From positions 1 to 43,677 of the forward strand of contig NZ_JFHC01000068.1 of the NCBI RefSeq assembly GCF_000698595.1: 43,677 nt of DNA, read 5' to 3'. Below are positions 15,834 to 23,589 of the stretch, piece after piece; positions within the stretch are counted from its first letter, which is position 1; every line of letters begins with the position of its first letter. This stretch comes from Caballeronia glathei (GTDB taxonomy: Bacteria; Pseudomonadota; Gammaproteobacteria; Burkholderiales; Burkholderiaceae). The position numbers and the translations under genes are program-made. A model generated the notes under the pieces. It saw only the letters and a list, made by a program, of their open reading frames with translations, was not told the origin of the DNA and did no database searches.

Positions 15834-17369
15834 GTGAACATCGCTGCTGAACACCCGGCGCAAGCCGCTCAAGGCGTGCGCACCGCCAAACTGCTGATCG
15901 ACGGCGAATTCGTCGAGTCGAAGTCCACCGAATGGCGCGACATCGTCAATCCCGCGACGCAGGAAGTGATCGGCCGCGTGCCGTTTGCGACGACCGAGGA
16001 AGTGAACGCCGCCGTCGCCGCCGCGCACAAGGCGTTTCAGACCTGGCGCACGACGCCGCTCGGCGCGCGCATGCGGCTGATGCTCAAGTTCCAGGACCTC
16101 GTGCGGCAGAACATGAAGCGGGTCGCCCAGACGCTCACCGCCGAGCAGGGCAAGACGCTGCCCGACGCCGAAGGCGACATCTTCCGCGGGCTGGAAGTCG
16201 TCGAGCACGCGTGCTCGATCAGCACGCTCCAGCAGGGCGAGTTCGCGGAGAACGTCGCGGGCGGCGTGGACACGTACACGCTGCGCCAGCCGATCGGCGT
16301 CTGCGCAGGCATCACGCCGTTCAACTTCCCCGCGATGATTCCGCTCTGGATGTTCCCGATGGCGATCGTCTGCGGCAACACGTTCGTCCTGAAGCCCTCG
16401 GAGCAGGACCCGCTTTCCACGATGGAACTCGTCGAACTGGCCGTGCAGGCGGGCATTCCGCCGGGCGTGCTGAACGTCGTGCACGGCGGCAAGGAAGTGG
16501 TCGATGCGATCTGCACGCATCCCGATATCAGGGCGATTTCGTTCGTCGGCTCGACGCACGTCGGCACGCACGTGTACAACCTCGCGAGCCAGCACGGCAA
16601 GCGCGTGCAGTCGATGATGGGCGCGAAGAACCACGCGGTCGTGCTGCCCGACGCGAACAAGGAGCAGACGCTCAACGCGCTCGCCGGCGCGGGCTTCGGC
16701 GCTGCGGGGCAGCGCTGCATGGCGACGTCGGTGGTGGTGCTGGTGGGGGCGTCGAAAGAGTGGCTGCCGGACCTCGTCGAGCGCGCGCGCGGGCTCACGG
16801 TGAACGGTGGCACCGAGCCTGCCACCGATCTCGGGCCGGTCGTGTCCCGCACGGCGAAGGAGCGCATTCTCGGGCTGATCGAGAAGGGCGTGGAGGAAGG
16901 CGCGACGCTCGCGCTCGACGGGCGCGGCGTAACCGTGAAGGGCTATGAAAAGGGCAATTTCATCGCCCCGACGATCTTCTCGAATGTCACCACCGAGATG
17001 ACGATCTACAAGCAGGAAATCTTCGGCCCGGTGCTCTGCGTGCTCGAAGCGGCGAGCCTCGAGGAAGCCATCGCGCTCGTGAACCGCAATCCGATGGGCA
17101 ACGGCGTCGGGCTCTTCACGCAAAGCGGCGCGGCCGCGCGCAGGTTCCAGAGCGAAATCGACATCGGGCAGGTTGGCATCAACATTCCGATTCCGGTGCC
17201 GGTGCCGTCGTTCAGCTTCACCGGCTCGCGCGGCTCGAAGCTCGGCGACCTCGGGCCCTACGGCAAGCAGGTCGTGCAGTTCTACACGCAGACCAAGACC
17301 GTGACCGCGCGCTGGTTCGACGACGCCACCGTCAACGACGGCGTTAATACGACGATTTCGCTGCGGTGA
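15834..17369 (+). CDS. mmsA: Methylmalonate-semialdehyde dehydrogenase (CoA-acylating)
   Basis: A 511-residue aldehyde dehydrogenase converting methylmalonate semialdehyde to propionyl-CoA (and malonate semialdehyde to acetyl-CoA) in valine, thymine and inositol breakdown. The oxyanion Asn164 is in PFNFP and the catalytic Cys295 in GQRCMA. The MGAKNH segment at 262-267 lacks the general-base Glu of ordinary aldehyde dehydrogenases, as is normal for the CoA-dependent family. It begins with GTG at 15834, 6 bp after AAAGGAG. mmsB follows, separated by a 249-bp gap holding the 56-bp repeats. A LysR gene is divergent. Confidence 0.95.
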   Translation: MNIAAEHPAQAAQGVRTAKLLIDGEFVESKSTEWRDIVNPATQEVIGRVPFATTEEVNAAVAAAHKAFQTWRTTPLGARMRLMLKFQDLVRQNMKRVAQTLTAEQGKTLPDAEGDIFRGLEVVEHACSISTLQQGEFAENVAGGVDTYTLRQPIGVCAGITPFNFPAMIPLWMFPMAIVCGNTFVLKPSEQDPLSTMELVELAVQAGIPPGVLNVVHGGKEVVDAICTHPDIRAISFVGSTHVGTHVYNLASQHGKRVQSMMGAKNHAVVLPDANKEQTLNALAGAGFGAAGQRCMATSVVVLVGASKEWLPDLVERARGLTVNGGTEPATDLGPVVSRTAKERILGLIEKGVEEGATLALDGRGVTVKGYEKGNFIAPTIFSNVTTEMTIYKQEIFGPVLCVLEAASLEEAIALVNRNPMGNGVGLFTQSGAAARRFQSEIDIGQVGINIPIPVPVPSFSFTGSRGSKLGDLGPYGKQVVQFYTQTKTVTARWFDDATVNDGVNTTISLR

Positions 17370-17403
17370 GAGGTCGGGAAAGGGGTAGCTACGTTGGATG
17401 GGG

Positions 17404-17602
17404 CCGGAGTAAGGCGTTGGAGCGCTAACTCTGGTCGACCGCAACTACGTTGCATGGGGCCAGAGTAAGGCGCCGAAGCACCAACTCTGGCCGACCGCAA
17501 CTGCGTTGCATGGGACCAGAGTAAGGCGCTGAAGCGCCAACTCTGGTCGACCGCAACTGCGTTGCATGGGACCAGAGTAAGGCGCTGAAGCGCCAACTCT
17601 GG
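17404..17602. repeat. Four tandem 56-bp stem-loop repeats between mmsA and mmsB
   Basis: Four imperfect 31-nt stem-loops start at 17404, 17460, 17516 and 17572, an exact 56-bp period. Each has an outer stem (CCAGAGT/ACTCTGG, extended to GACCAGAGT/ACTCTGGTC in copies 3 and 4) and an inner stem GGCGC-TGAA-GCGCC. Copies 3 and 4 are identical over the hairpin. Copy 1 is the most diverged but keeps pairing through G-T wobbles; copy 2 has one inner mismatch. The 25-nt linker carries a second small dyad, GCAAC-TGC-GTTGC. The array begins 34 bp after the mmsA stop and ends 16 bp before the mmsB start, with the mmsB Shine-Dalgarno directly after copy 4. Confidence 0.95.
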
Positions 17603-17618
17603 TCGACAGGAGACCGCG

Positions 17619-18506
17619 ATGCAAATCGGCTTTATCGGACTGGGACACATGGGCGGACCAATGGCGGCGAACCTGCTGAAGGCAGGTCACGCGCTGACGG
17701 TTTTCGATCTGTCACCGGCAGCGCTGGAAGACGCGCAGAAGGCAGGCGCGAAGGTCGCAGCGTCGCCACGCGCCGCCGCCGAGGCGAGCGAAACCGTCAT
17801 CACGATGCTGCCAGCCGCGGCGCACGTGAAGGCGGTCTATCTCAATGAAGACGACGGCGTGCTCGCAGGCGCGCGCGCGGGCGTCCCGCTCATCGACAGC
17901 AGCACGATCGACCCGGCGACCGCGCGGCTCGTCGCGGACGCAGCGCGCGCACACGGCAATTCGTTCGCGGACGCGCCCGTATCGGGCGGGGTCGTCGGCG
18001 CACAGGCGGGCACGCTCACCTTCATGGTCGGCGCGGACGAAGCTCTCTTCGAAACGCTGAAACCGGTGCTCGCCGGCATGGGCAAAAACATGGTGCGCTG
18101 CGGCGAAACGGGCACCGGCCAGATCGCGAAAATCTGCAACAACCTGCTGCTCGCGATCTCGATGATTGGCGTCGCGGAGGCGATGAAGCTCGGCGAGGTG
18201 CTCGGCATCGACCCGACCAAGCTGGCAAGCATCATCAACACGTCGACGGGGCGCTGCTGGAGTTCGGATACGTGTAATCCCTATCCGAATATTCTGCCGA
18301 ATGCACCCGCGTCGCGCGGCTATTCGGGAGGATTCGGCGCGGATCTGATGCTCAAGGACCTGGGCCTCGCCGTCGATGCCGCGCGTCAGGCGAAGCAGCC
18401 CGTCTTCCTCGGCGCGCTGGCACAACAGCTGTATCAGTCGATGAGCCAGCAGGGGCTAGGCGACCTGGATTTCTCGGGCATCATCAAGCTCTATGGGAAG
18501 GAGTAG
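17619..18506 (+). CDS. mmsB: 3-hydroxyisobutyrate dehydrogenase
   Basis: A 295-residue NAD-dependent dehydrogenase turning 3-hydroxyisobutyrate into methylmalonate semialdehyde, the substrate of MmsA. The Rossmann motif GLGHMGGPMA is at residues 7-16, the substrate signature DAPVSGG at 118-124 and the catalytic Lys171 in GQIAKICNN. Length is normal. AGGAG lies just upstream of the ATG, immediately after the last 56-bp repeat. It is almost certainly in the same transcript as mmsA, with the repeat block in between, and is followed by a 34-bp perfect palindrome. Confidence 0.95.
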   Translation: MQIGFIGLGHMGGPMAANLLKAGHALTVFDLSPAALEDAQKAGAKVAASPRAAAEASETVITMLPAAAHVKAVYLNEDDGVLAGARAGVPLIDSSTIDPATARLVADAARAHGNSFADAPVSGGVVGAQAGTLTFMVGADEALFETLKPVLAGMGKNMVRCGETGTGQIAKICNNLLLAISMIGVAEAMKLGEVLGIDPTKLASIINTSTGRCWSSDTCNPYPNILPNAPASRGYSGGFGADLMLKDLGLAVDAARQAKQPVFLGALAQQLYQSMSQQGLGDLDFSGIIKLYGKE

Positions 18507-18509
18507 AAA

Positions 18510-18543
18510 CCTTTTTCGGCACGCACGTGCGTGCCGAAAAAGG
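18510..18543. terminator. 34-bp perfect palindrome after mmsB
   Basis: Two 17-base arms (CCTTTTTCGGCACGCAC and its exact complement) meet with no loop, 3 bp after the mmsB stop. As RNA it would fold as a full hairpin with a U-run in the ascending arm and an A-run in the descending arm. The T run thus sits on the wrong side for a plus-strand intrinsic terminator. It may act as a transcript-end hairpin or as a protein-binding palindrome. Confidence 0.6.
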
Positions 18544-18778
18544 GTCAGGATATAACTGCTTTATTAAGCTGCACTGCACAACGCGTCTCGCTGCGCCTTA
18601 ACCAGCGTGGGCATCGGGAATACGATGATTCGCTTTCCCTAAATTTGTCCTATTCTGAAAGCACGACGTTCTTGCGCCGTTCAAACCGAAGCGTCCCCAA
18701 AGACGCCTGGAACGTGCGGGCAGGAGCGATGGAATGCGGCAAATCGCCGGCTTTCGCGCGGCAAAAAAGGAGAACGCT

Positions 18779-19126
18779 ATGCAAGTAACCCGTCACTTGA
18801 ACATGGAATTGCGGCATGCCACGGTGCCTACTTACGTGGCCAGCTATCTGTTCCCGTTGCTTCTGTTGGCATACGAAGTGTGGCGTGTGGGGTCGTGGGT
18901 GGCAGTCAACGGCTTCAACTTCATGAACTTCCGGTCGATGGGCTACGAGTTCGCGCTGATGCTCGCTGTGTTCGCCATGCAAGTGATCGTCGAAATCGCG
19001 TTCCTCGCGGGCGCGTGGCTCACCAAGCATCATGATCTGGGGCATCGTCTGAGCAATCTTATGCTCGGAATTTTTTGCTCGCTGGTCGTGCTCGGTTTCG
19101 ATCTCGCGCTGCAATATGCGATCTGA
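18779..19126 (+). CDS. Small three-helix membrane protein
   Basis: A 115-residue protein. Hydrophobic segments lie at about residues 18-37 (YVASYLFPLLLLAYEVW), 53-80 (ALMLAVFAMQVIVEIAFLAG) and 89-113 (LSNLMLGIFCSLVVLGFDL). The ATG at 18779 follows a strong AAGGAG; a frame open to 18734 has none. No family is recognised. It stands alone between the mmsB palindrome and a clear terminator. An inner-membrane location is inferred. Confidence 0.75.
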   Translation: MQVTRHLNMELRHATVPTYVASYLFPLLLLAYEVWRVGSWVAVNGFNFMNFRSMGYEFALMLAVFAMQVIVEIAFLAGAWLTKHHDLGHRLSNLMLGIFCSLVVLGFDLALQYAI

Positions 19127-19173
19127 TCGCTGAAAGAAACTCGACTCGTTCGTTCGGAATGGTTCGGAACGCC

Positions 19174-19208
19174 AAAGGCCGGTTGCAATGCAACCGGCCT
19201 TTTTCTTT
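19174..19208 (+). terminator. Rho-independent terminator
   Basis: A 13-bp stem (AAAGGCCGGTTGC with its complement) and a 3-nt AAT loop, followed by a T-rich run. It lies 47 bp after the small membrane protein gene and, being symmetric with A and T runs, may also serve the convergent flavoprotein gene. Confidence 0.9.
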
Positions 19209-19235
19209 TGTTGTGTTCTTTGATGCGCCCGGGAT

Positions 19236-20684
19236 TCAGCAGCCCGCTGCGCCCGGCAGGGCGGGCGCCGTTTCCGCGCGCTCCTCGTAGCACTTCCTGT
19301 TCGCGTCCTTGAGCGCGGTGCGCAAGCCCTCTTCCACGACCGGATGATAGAAGGGCAGCCTGAGCGTTTCGTCGACGGTCAGTTCCAGCTGCAGCGCCCA
19401 CGCGATCAGATGGCCCAGATGTTCGGCGGCCGGAGCGCACGCCTGCGTGCCGCGCAGCCTGCCGGTCTTCGCGTCGGCGTACACGTGCAGCAGTCCACGG
19501 TTCTGCCGCATGACGCGGCTGCGCCCCTGCGTTTCAAACGACGCGGAACCCGTCACCGTCATCTGCTTGTCCAGGTCGTCGTAGGATGCGCCGGCGATCA
19601 GCACCTGCGGCTCGCAAAACACCAGCGACAGCGGCACCTTGCGCTTCACGTGCTGGACGTCGGGAAAGCGCGCCGCGTTGTCGCCGGCGAGCTTGCCTTC
19701 GTCGGCCGCGTCCGACAGCCACGGCCGCGTGCCGTCGCAGTCGCCCGCGATGAAGATGCTGCTGTCGCCGCACTGCATGGAGGTTTCGTCGAAGCGCGGC
19801 ACGCCCTTGTCGTTCAGCGCGATGCCGGCATTCGCGAGTTGCAGCGGCTTCAAGGCCGGCGCGCGGCCGGTCGCGACGAGCACCGTGTCGAATTGCTCGG
19901 TGCGCTCGCGTCCGTCGCGCGACGTGAATCGGATCGTCGGCGTGCCGTCGCGCAGCGACATGTCGAGGATCTTCGCGTCGGGGTCGAAATGGAACTCGCC
20001 GGCGAGCGCCGCCACTAGCGCATCGCGCACGGGCGTATCCGACAGCCCCGCGATCCGTCCGCCCTGGCCGAACATGAACACCTTGACGCCGAGGCGCGCG
20101 AACGCCTGACCGAGCTCCAGCCCGATCGGCCCCGCGCCGAACACGGCGGCGCGCTTCGGCAGGGTCTTCAGCTCGAAGATGTCGTCGCTCGTGATCAGCC
20201 GCTCTCCGAACACCCTGAACGCATCGGGCACGGCGGGCACCGCGCCGCTCGCGATCACCACGCTGCGCGCCTCGATGCGCCGTTCGTCGTCGATCGCGAG
20301 AACGTGGTGCGCCGGCGTGCCCGGCTCGAAGCGCGCCCGGCCGCGCACGACGGACTCCGGGGCGAACGCATCCGTTTCTTCGAGCACGCTCGCGACGAAG
20401 TAGTCGCGCTCGCGGCGCACGTAGTCGAGGACCTGGGCGCCGTTGGCCTCGAGCGCGTGCGTGCCTTCGATGCCGCGCGGCGCGAGCGCGCGCGCTTCAT
20501 GCAAACCGTTCGCCGCGGCGATCAGCAGCTTCGACGGCATGCAGCCGACGCGCGCGCAGGTCGTGCCGAATTCGCCGGCTTCGATCAGCACGGTATGGCG
20601 GCCCGCCGAGCGCGCCGCGCGAAAGGCGGCCATGCCGGCCGTGCCCGCGCCGATCACGGCGACATCCACCCTGGTCGTTTTCAT
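19236..20684 (-). CDS. Dihydrolipoamide-dehydrogenase-like flavoprotein
   Basis: A 482-residue FAD/NAD disulfide oxidoreductase. The FAD motif GAGTAG is at 12-17, the redox pair Cys43/Cys48 in TTCARVGCMPSK, the NAD motif GAGPIG at 183-188, and a second FAD motif in FIAGDCDG. The C-terminal dimer domain carries His447 in FYHPVVEEG where the active-site His-Glu pair of this family lies. The redox loop differs from the usual GGTCLNVGCIPSK, and no lipoyl-bearing E2 or E1 is adjacent. It could therefore serve another disulfide substrate or be a spare E3. The SDR gene lies upstream on the same strand (56-bp gap). Confidence 0.85.
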   Translation of the reverse strand: MKTTRVDVAVIGAGTAGMAAFRAARSAGRHTVLIEAGEFGTTCARVGCMPSKLLIAAANGLHEARALAPRGIEGTHALEANGAQVLDYVRRERDYFVASVLEETDAFAPESVVRGRARFEPGTPAHHVLAIDDERRIEARSVVIASGAVPAVPDAFRVFGERLITSDDIFELKTLPKRAAVFGAGPIGLELGQAFARLGVKVFMFGQGGRIAGLSDTPVRDALVAALAGEFHFDPDAKILDMSLRDGTPTIRFTSRDGRERTEQFDTVLVATGRAPALKPLQLANAGIALNDKGVPRFDETSMQCGDSSIFIAGDCDGTRPWLSDAADEGKLAGDNAARFPDVQHVKRKVPLSLVFCEPQVLIAGASYDDLDKQMTVTGSASFETQGRSRVMRQNRGLLHVYADAKTGRLRGTQACAPAAEHLGHLIAWALQLELTVDETLRLPFYHPVVEEGLRTALKDANRKCYEERAETAPALPGAAGC

Positions 20685-20740
20685 GTCCTATTTCCCTGGT
20701 TGTCTGGCTGCGCGGGATGCGGCGCGCGATGCGGCAAGAT

Positions 20741-21541
20741 TCAGCCATTGTCGGCGAACCCGGGGTAAAGCGACATGCCGCCGTCGACGAAGAGCGTCGT
20801 GCCGACCACGTAGTCGCTTTCGTCCGAGGCGAGCCACACGGCGGCCCGGCCGATGTCGCCGGGTTCGCCGATTCGTCCGTACGGCACCAGTTTCAGCAGC
20901 TTGTCGAGCGCTTGCGGCGAGTCCCACGCCGCCTTGTTGATCGGCGTGCGGATCGCGCCGGGCGCGATCGCGTTGACGCGGATGCGGTGCGGCGCGACCT
21001 CCTGTGCGAGCGACTTCATCATCATCTGGATGCCGCCCTTCGACGCTGCGTAGTTCACGTGGCCGGCCCACGGAATCAGCTCGTGCACCGAGCTCATGCA
21101 GATGATCTTGCCGAGCGCCATCGAAACCGGACGCGGCTCGCGCCGCAGGAACTCGCGCACCGCGCGCTGCGCGGTCAGGAACTGGCCCGCGAGATTGACG
21201 TTCATTACTGTGTGCCAGTCCGCGAGTGTCATGTCGACGAACGGCGCGTCCTTTTGCAGCCCGGAATTCGCAACGACGATATCGATCGTACCGAAATGCT
21301 GAATGACGGAGTCGAACATTGCGTCGATCTGGGCTTCGTCGGCGACGTCGGCTCCGACGGCGAATGCCTGTCCGCCGGCCTTGCGGATGTCGGCGGCGAG
21401 ATCTTCCGCCGCTTCGCCGTGCGAGTGATAGTTGATCGCGACGGCGGCGCCGGCATCGGCGAGCGCCTGTGCGACGCCGAAGCCGATGCCGGAACTTGCG
21501 CCGGTCACGAGAGCGATCTGGCCTTGAAGATCCTGGGTCAT
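20741..21541 (-). CDS. SDR-family oxidoreductase (glucose 1-dehydrogenase-like)
   Basis: A 266-residue classical short-chain dehydrogenase. The cofactor motif TGASSGIG is at 13-20 and NSG at 92-94 takes the place of NAG. The catalytic set is Ser150/Ser151 with Tyr164 and Lys168 in YAASK. The C-terminal DGGMSLYPGF and overall pattern resemble bacterial glucose 1-dehydrogenases, but the substrate cannot be fixed from sequence. GGA lies before the ATG at 21541; the frame open to 21613 is not needed. It probably shares a transcript with the flavoprotein gene downstream. Confidence 0.88.
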   Translation of the reverse strand: MTQDLQGQIALVTGASSGIGFGVAQALADAGAAVAINYHSHGEAAEDLAADIRKAGGQAFAVGADVADEAQIDAMFDSVIQHFGTIDIVVANSGLQKDAPFVDMTLADWHTVMNVNLAGQFLTAQRAVREFLRREPRPVSMALGKIICMSSVHELIPWAGHVNYAASKGGIQMMMKSLAQEVAPHRIRVNAIAPGAIRTPINKAAWDSPQALDKLLKLVPYGRIGEPGDIGRAAVWLASDESDYVVGTTLFVDGGMSLYPGFADNG

Positions 21542-21805
21542 GGCGGTCCTCGATCGGGGCGATGACCGCGGATTGCGGTTCGTGGCTTCGCCCCAAGCAA
21601 GCCACGGACCCACGGGCTTTCGTTGCAGGGTGGTCGGAAAGGGCGGAGGCCGCCAATCGACAGCCGCAGTCAGCCGCGATTTCGAGCGCCGGGAGGGAAG
21701 GCTCCAGACGGCCGTTGGAGCCGCCGTACGGTGCGTGTGACGTTCAGGCTCGCGGCGGCACGAAGCGGCGCCACGCCAACGCGCGTGAGCCGGTCATCCG
21801 CCCGC

Positions 21806-22687
21806 TCACGCCCACCGTCCGACTTCCTGCCCTGTCACCCGGATTGCCGGGAAGCGGTCGGTCGGATGCGCGATCTCGTCCTGCGACGCGACGATTTCCA
21901 GCTCGTACCGCCCCGCGTCGTAAGTCGCCCGCACCACCGCGTTGACGGCCGCGAGCGTGTGTTCGAGCGCGTCGCGCAGCGAATCGCCTTGCAGCGTGCG
22001 CGCGACGAAAATGCCGCTCGTCAGGTCGCCCACGCCAACCGGCTGCCGCGCGAACGGATAGAGCGGCCGCTGCACGAACCACGCCTCCGTCTCGCTCACG
22101 GCCAGCATGTTGAACGTGTCGGCGCGGCTGTTGCGGTCGATCAGATGCTTGACCAGCACTATCCGCGGGCCGCGCGCGAGCACTTCGCGGCAGGCGTCCA
22201 CGGCTTCCTCCACCGTCTCGATCGTGCGGCCGACCAGCTTTTCGAGTTCGAGGTGGTTCGGCATCATCGCGTCGGCCACTTCGGGCATCGTCGTGACGAG
22301 AAAGTCCTCGATGCCCGGCTCGACCGTGCAGCCCCCCGTCGCGCCCATGACCGGGTCGCAGAAAAAGAGCGCCCGCGGGTTCACGGCCTTCACCATCTTG
22401 ACGATTTCGACGACCGCGCGTCCCTGCTCGGTCGCGCCCAGATAACCGGACAGGACGGCATTGCAGCGCGCCAGCACGCCGATGGCGCCGATGCCCTCGA
22501 TCACGCTTTGCAGCTCGTCCGCGTCGAATACGCTGCCGGTCCAGCGCCCGTATTGCGTGTGATTGGAGAACTGCACCGTGTTGAGCGGCCAGACGTTGAC
22601 GCCGAGGCGGCGCATCGGAAACACCGCCGCGCTGTTTCCCGCGTGCCCGAAGACCACATGCGACTGAATGCTGAGGACGTTGTTCAT
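21806..22687 (-). CDS. pdxY: Pyridoxal kinase
   Basis: A 293-residue ribokinase-fold kinase phosphorylating pyridoxal to pyridoxal 5'-phosphate in the vitamin B6 salvage route. Signatures include the start NVLSIQSHVVFGHAGNSAA, PVMGATGGC near 112-120, and GVGDLTSG at 218-225 holding the catalytic Asp221. Length matches PdxY rather than PdxK. The 264-bp gap to the SDR gene suggests a separate unit. A candidate minus-strand promoter lies at 22876-22904. Two MocR-type regulators, a family that includes the B6 regulator PdxR, lie about 18-20 kb further on. Confidence 0.93.
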   Translation of the reverse strand: MNNVLSIQSHVVFGHAGNSAAVFPMRRLGVNVWPLNTVQFSNHTQYGRWTGSVFDADELQSVIEGIGAIGVLARCNAVLSGYLGATEQGRAVVEIVKMVKAVNPRALFFCDPVMGATGGCTVEPGIEDFLVTTMPEVADAMMPNHLELEKLVGRTIETVEEAVDACREVLARGPRIVLVKHLIDRNSRADTFNMLAVSETEAWFVQRPLYPFARQPVGVGDLTSGIFVARTLQGDSLRDALEHTLAAVNAVVRATYDAGRYELEIVASQDEIAHPTDRFPAIRVTGQEVGRWA

Positions 22688-22875
22688 GATCTGATTCCGA
22701 TGCAGGCGGCGACCCGTGCGGTCCGATGCGCGATAGGTTCAAAAGTCTCGGGCAGGCAGCGCGAGGTTCGTCAGGTTCTTAAGTGCATGAAACGTCCGGT
22801 ACACGGCCCGAAGCGGGCCGTGCGGTGTATCCGTCGTATTGTGCCGTGCCGCGACGCACTATGGCACTGCGAGCC

Positions 22876-22904
22876 GTTATAAATTGACAAGGCGGCGTTG
22901 TCGA
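22876..22904 (-). promoter_or_regulatory. Candidate sigma-70 promoter for pdxY
   Basis: On the minus strand TCGACA (-35, 22904-22899) and TATAAC (-10, 22881-22876) are separated by exactly 17 bp. Each matches five of six consensus bases. The predicted leader to pdxY would be about 180 nt. Confidence 0.45.
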
Positions 22905-23038
22905 GCGATGCGTTTATTGCACAGCCGCAACGGTCGCGCCGTTGCAACACCGCAACCGCGCAGCGCGGGGCGTCCGGCTGCCCCGCACGGCGCGAGAATC
23001 ACGGTACAAAACCACGACGAAAAAAGTACGGAAACCGA

Positions 23039-23056
23039 TTGATTGATACTAATCAA
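23039..23056. promoter_or_regulatory. Dyad in AT-rich patch upstream of glgC
   Basis: Arms TTGATT and AATCAA separated by six bases, in the most AT-rich part of the pdxY-glgC gap. Possible operator; no regulator can be named. Confidence 0.3.
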
Positions 23057-23589
23057 CCCGCGCATTAACTAAAAGCCGGATTTAAAGCCATGCAATTACT
23101 GGAAAACACGGATTAAAAGTTGAATTCCAGCGTGAGTTGATGTTGCGCCTGACAGGCGAAGCGCAGCTGCGTCCGGCCGCGCTACGGGACGGTGCGGTAG
23201 CGAACGGATCATTGGCGATCGGACGGGGCGCAGCGGCCGGGCGGACAGACAATAGCGTCTTCGGCATGGCGTCGCCGGGCGCGGCACCGAACGGCACGTC
23301 GCTTGCTGGAAACCAGATTGCTGCGCGCCTCGCCCGCCGGCGCTTGCCGCCTGCCGGCACGCCCATGTTTGGAATACGGAATATTCAGTCGAGCGATCGA
23401 ATGCGGCGTCCGACGCCGCTGGAAAGCACGCGGGAAATACCGCGTATAGCCGGCACACTGATTCCGCAACGGGCCGGATAATGCCCCAACACGCGCCGCG
23501 AGAGCGCGGTGGCCTCGCTTCATACGATGAATACGGGTGGCAATCGACAGACCGATACCAAAAATCGCAGGTCAAATCAGGAGGCTCGA

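Larger units (their letters stand above)
22688..23589. other. 902-bp gene-free region between pdxY and glgC
   Basis: No open frame here has a Shine-Dalgarno, family pattern or believable composition. The 23015-23120 part is clearly AT-rich against the surroundings and carries the dyad TTGATT-N6-AATCAA at 23039-23056. The remainder is ordinary GC-rich DNA. It is the leader region for glgC on the plus strand and pdxY on the minus strand, and could hold an unrecognised small RNA or a decayed gene. Confidence 0.5.

Noticed and set aside
14847..17444. Very long minus-strand open frame (865 codons) across mmsA and LysR
   Set aside because: It is antisense to mmsA and overlaps the LysR gene; the product is rich in Arg, His and Asp with no family pattern. 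Typical shadow of a high-GC gene.
17404..17602. CRISPR array
   Set aside because: The whole 56-bp unit including the linker is repeated; there are no unique spacers and no cas genes.
17282..17690. Minus-strand repetitive proteins across the 56-bp repeats
   Set aside because: They arise because the repeat is stop-free in all minus frames; no start site signal and overlap with mmsA/mmsB ends.
18531..18788. 85-codon plus-strand frame after mmsB
   Set aside because: It starts within the palindrome, lacks a ribosome site and overlaps the well-supported small membrane protein start.
23137..23481. 114-codon frame in the pdxY-glgC gap
   Set aside because: Weak start, equally long open frames on the other strand, and no recognisable pattern.
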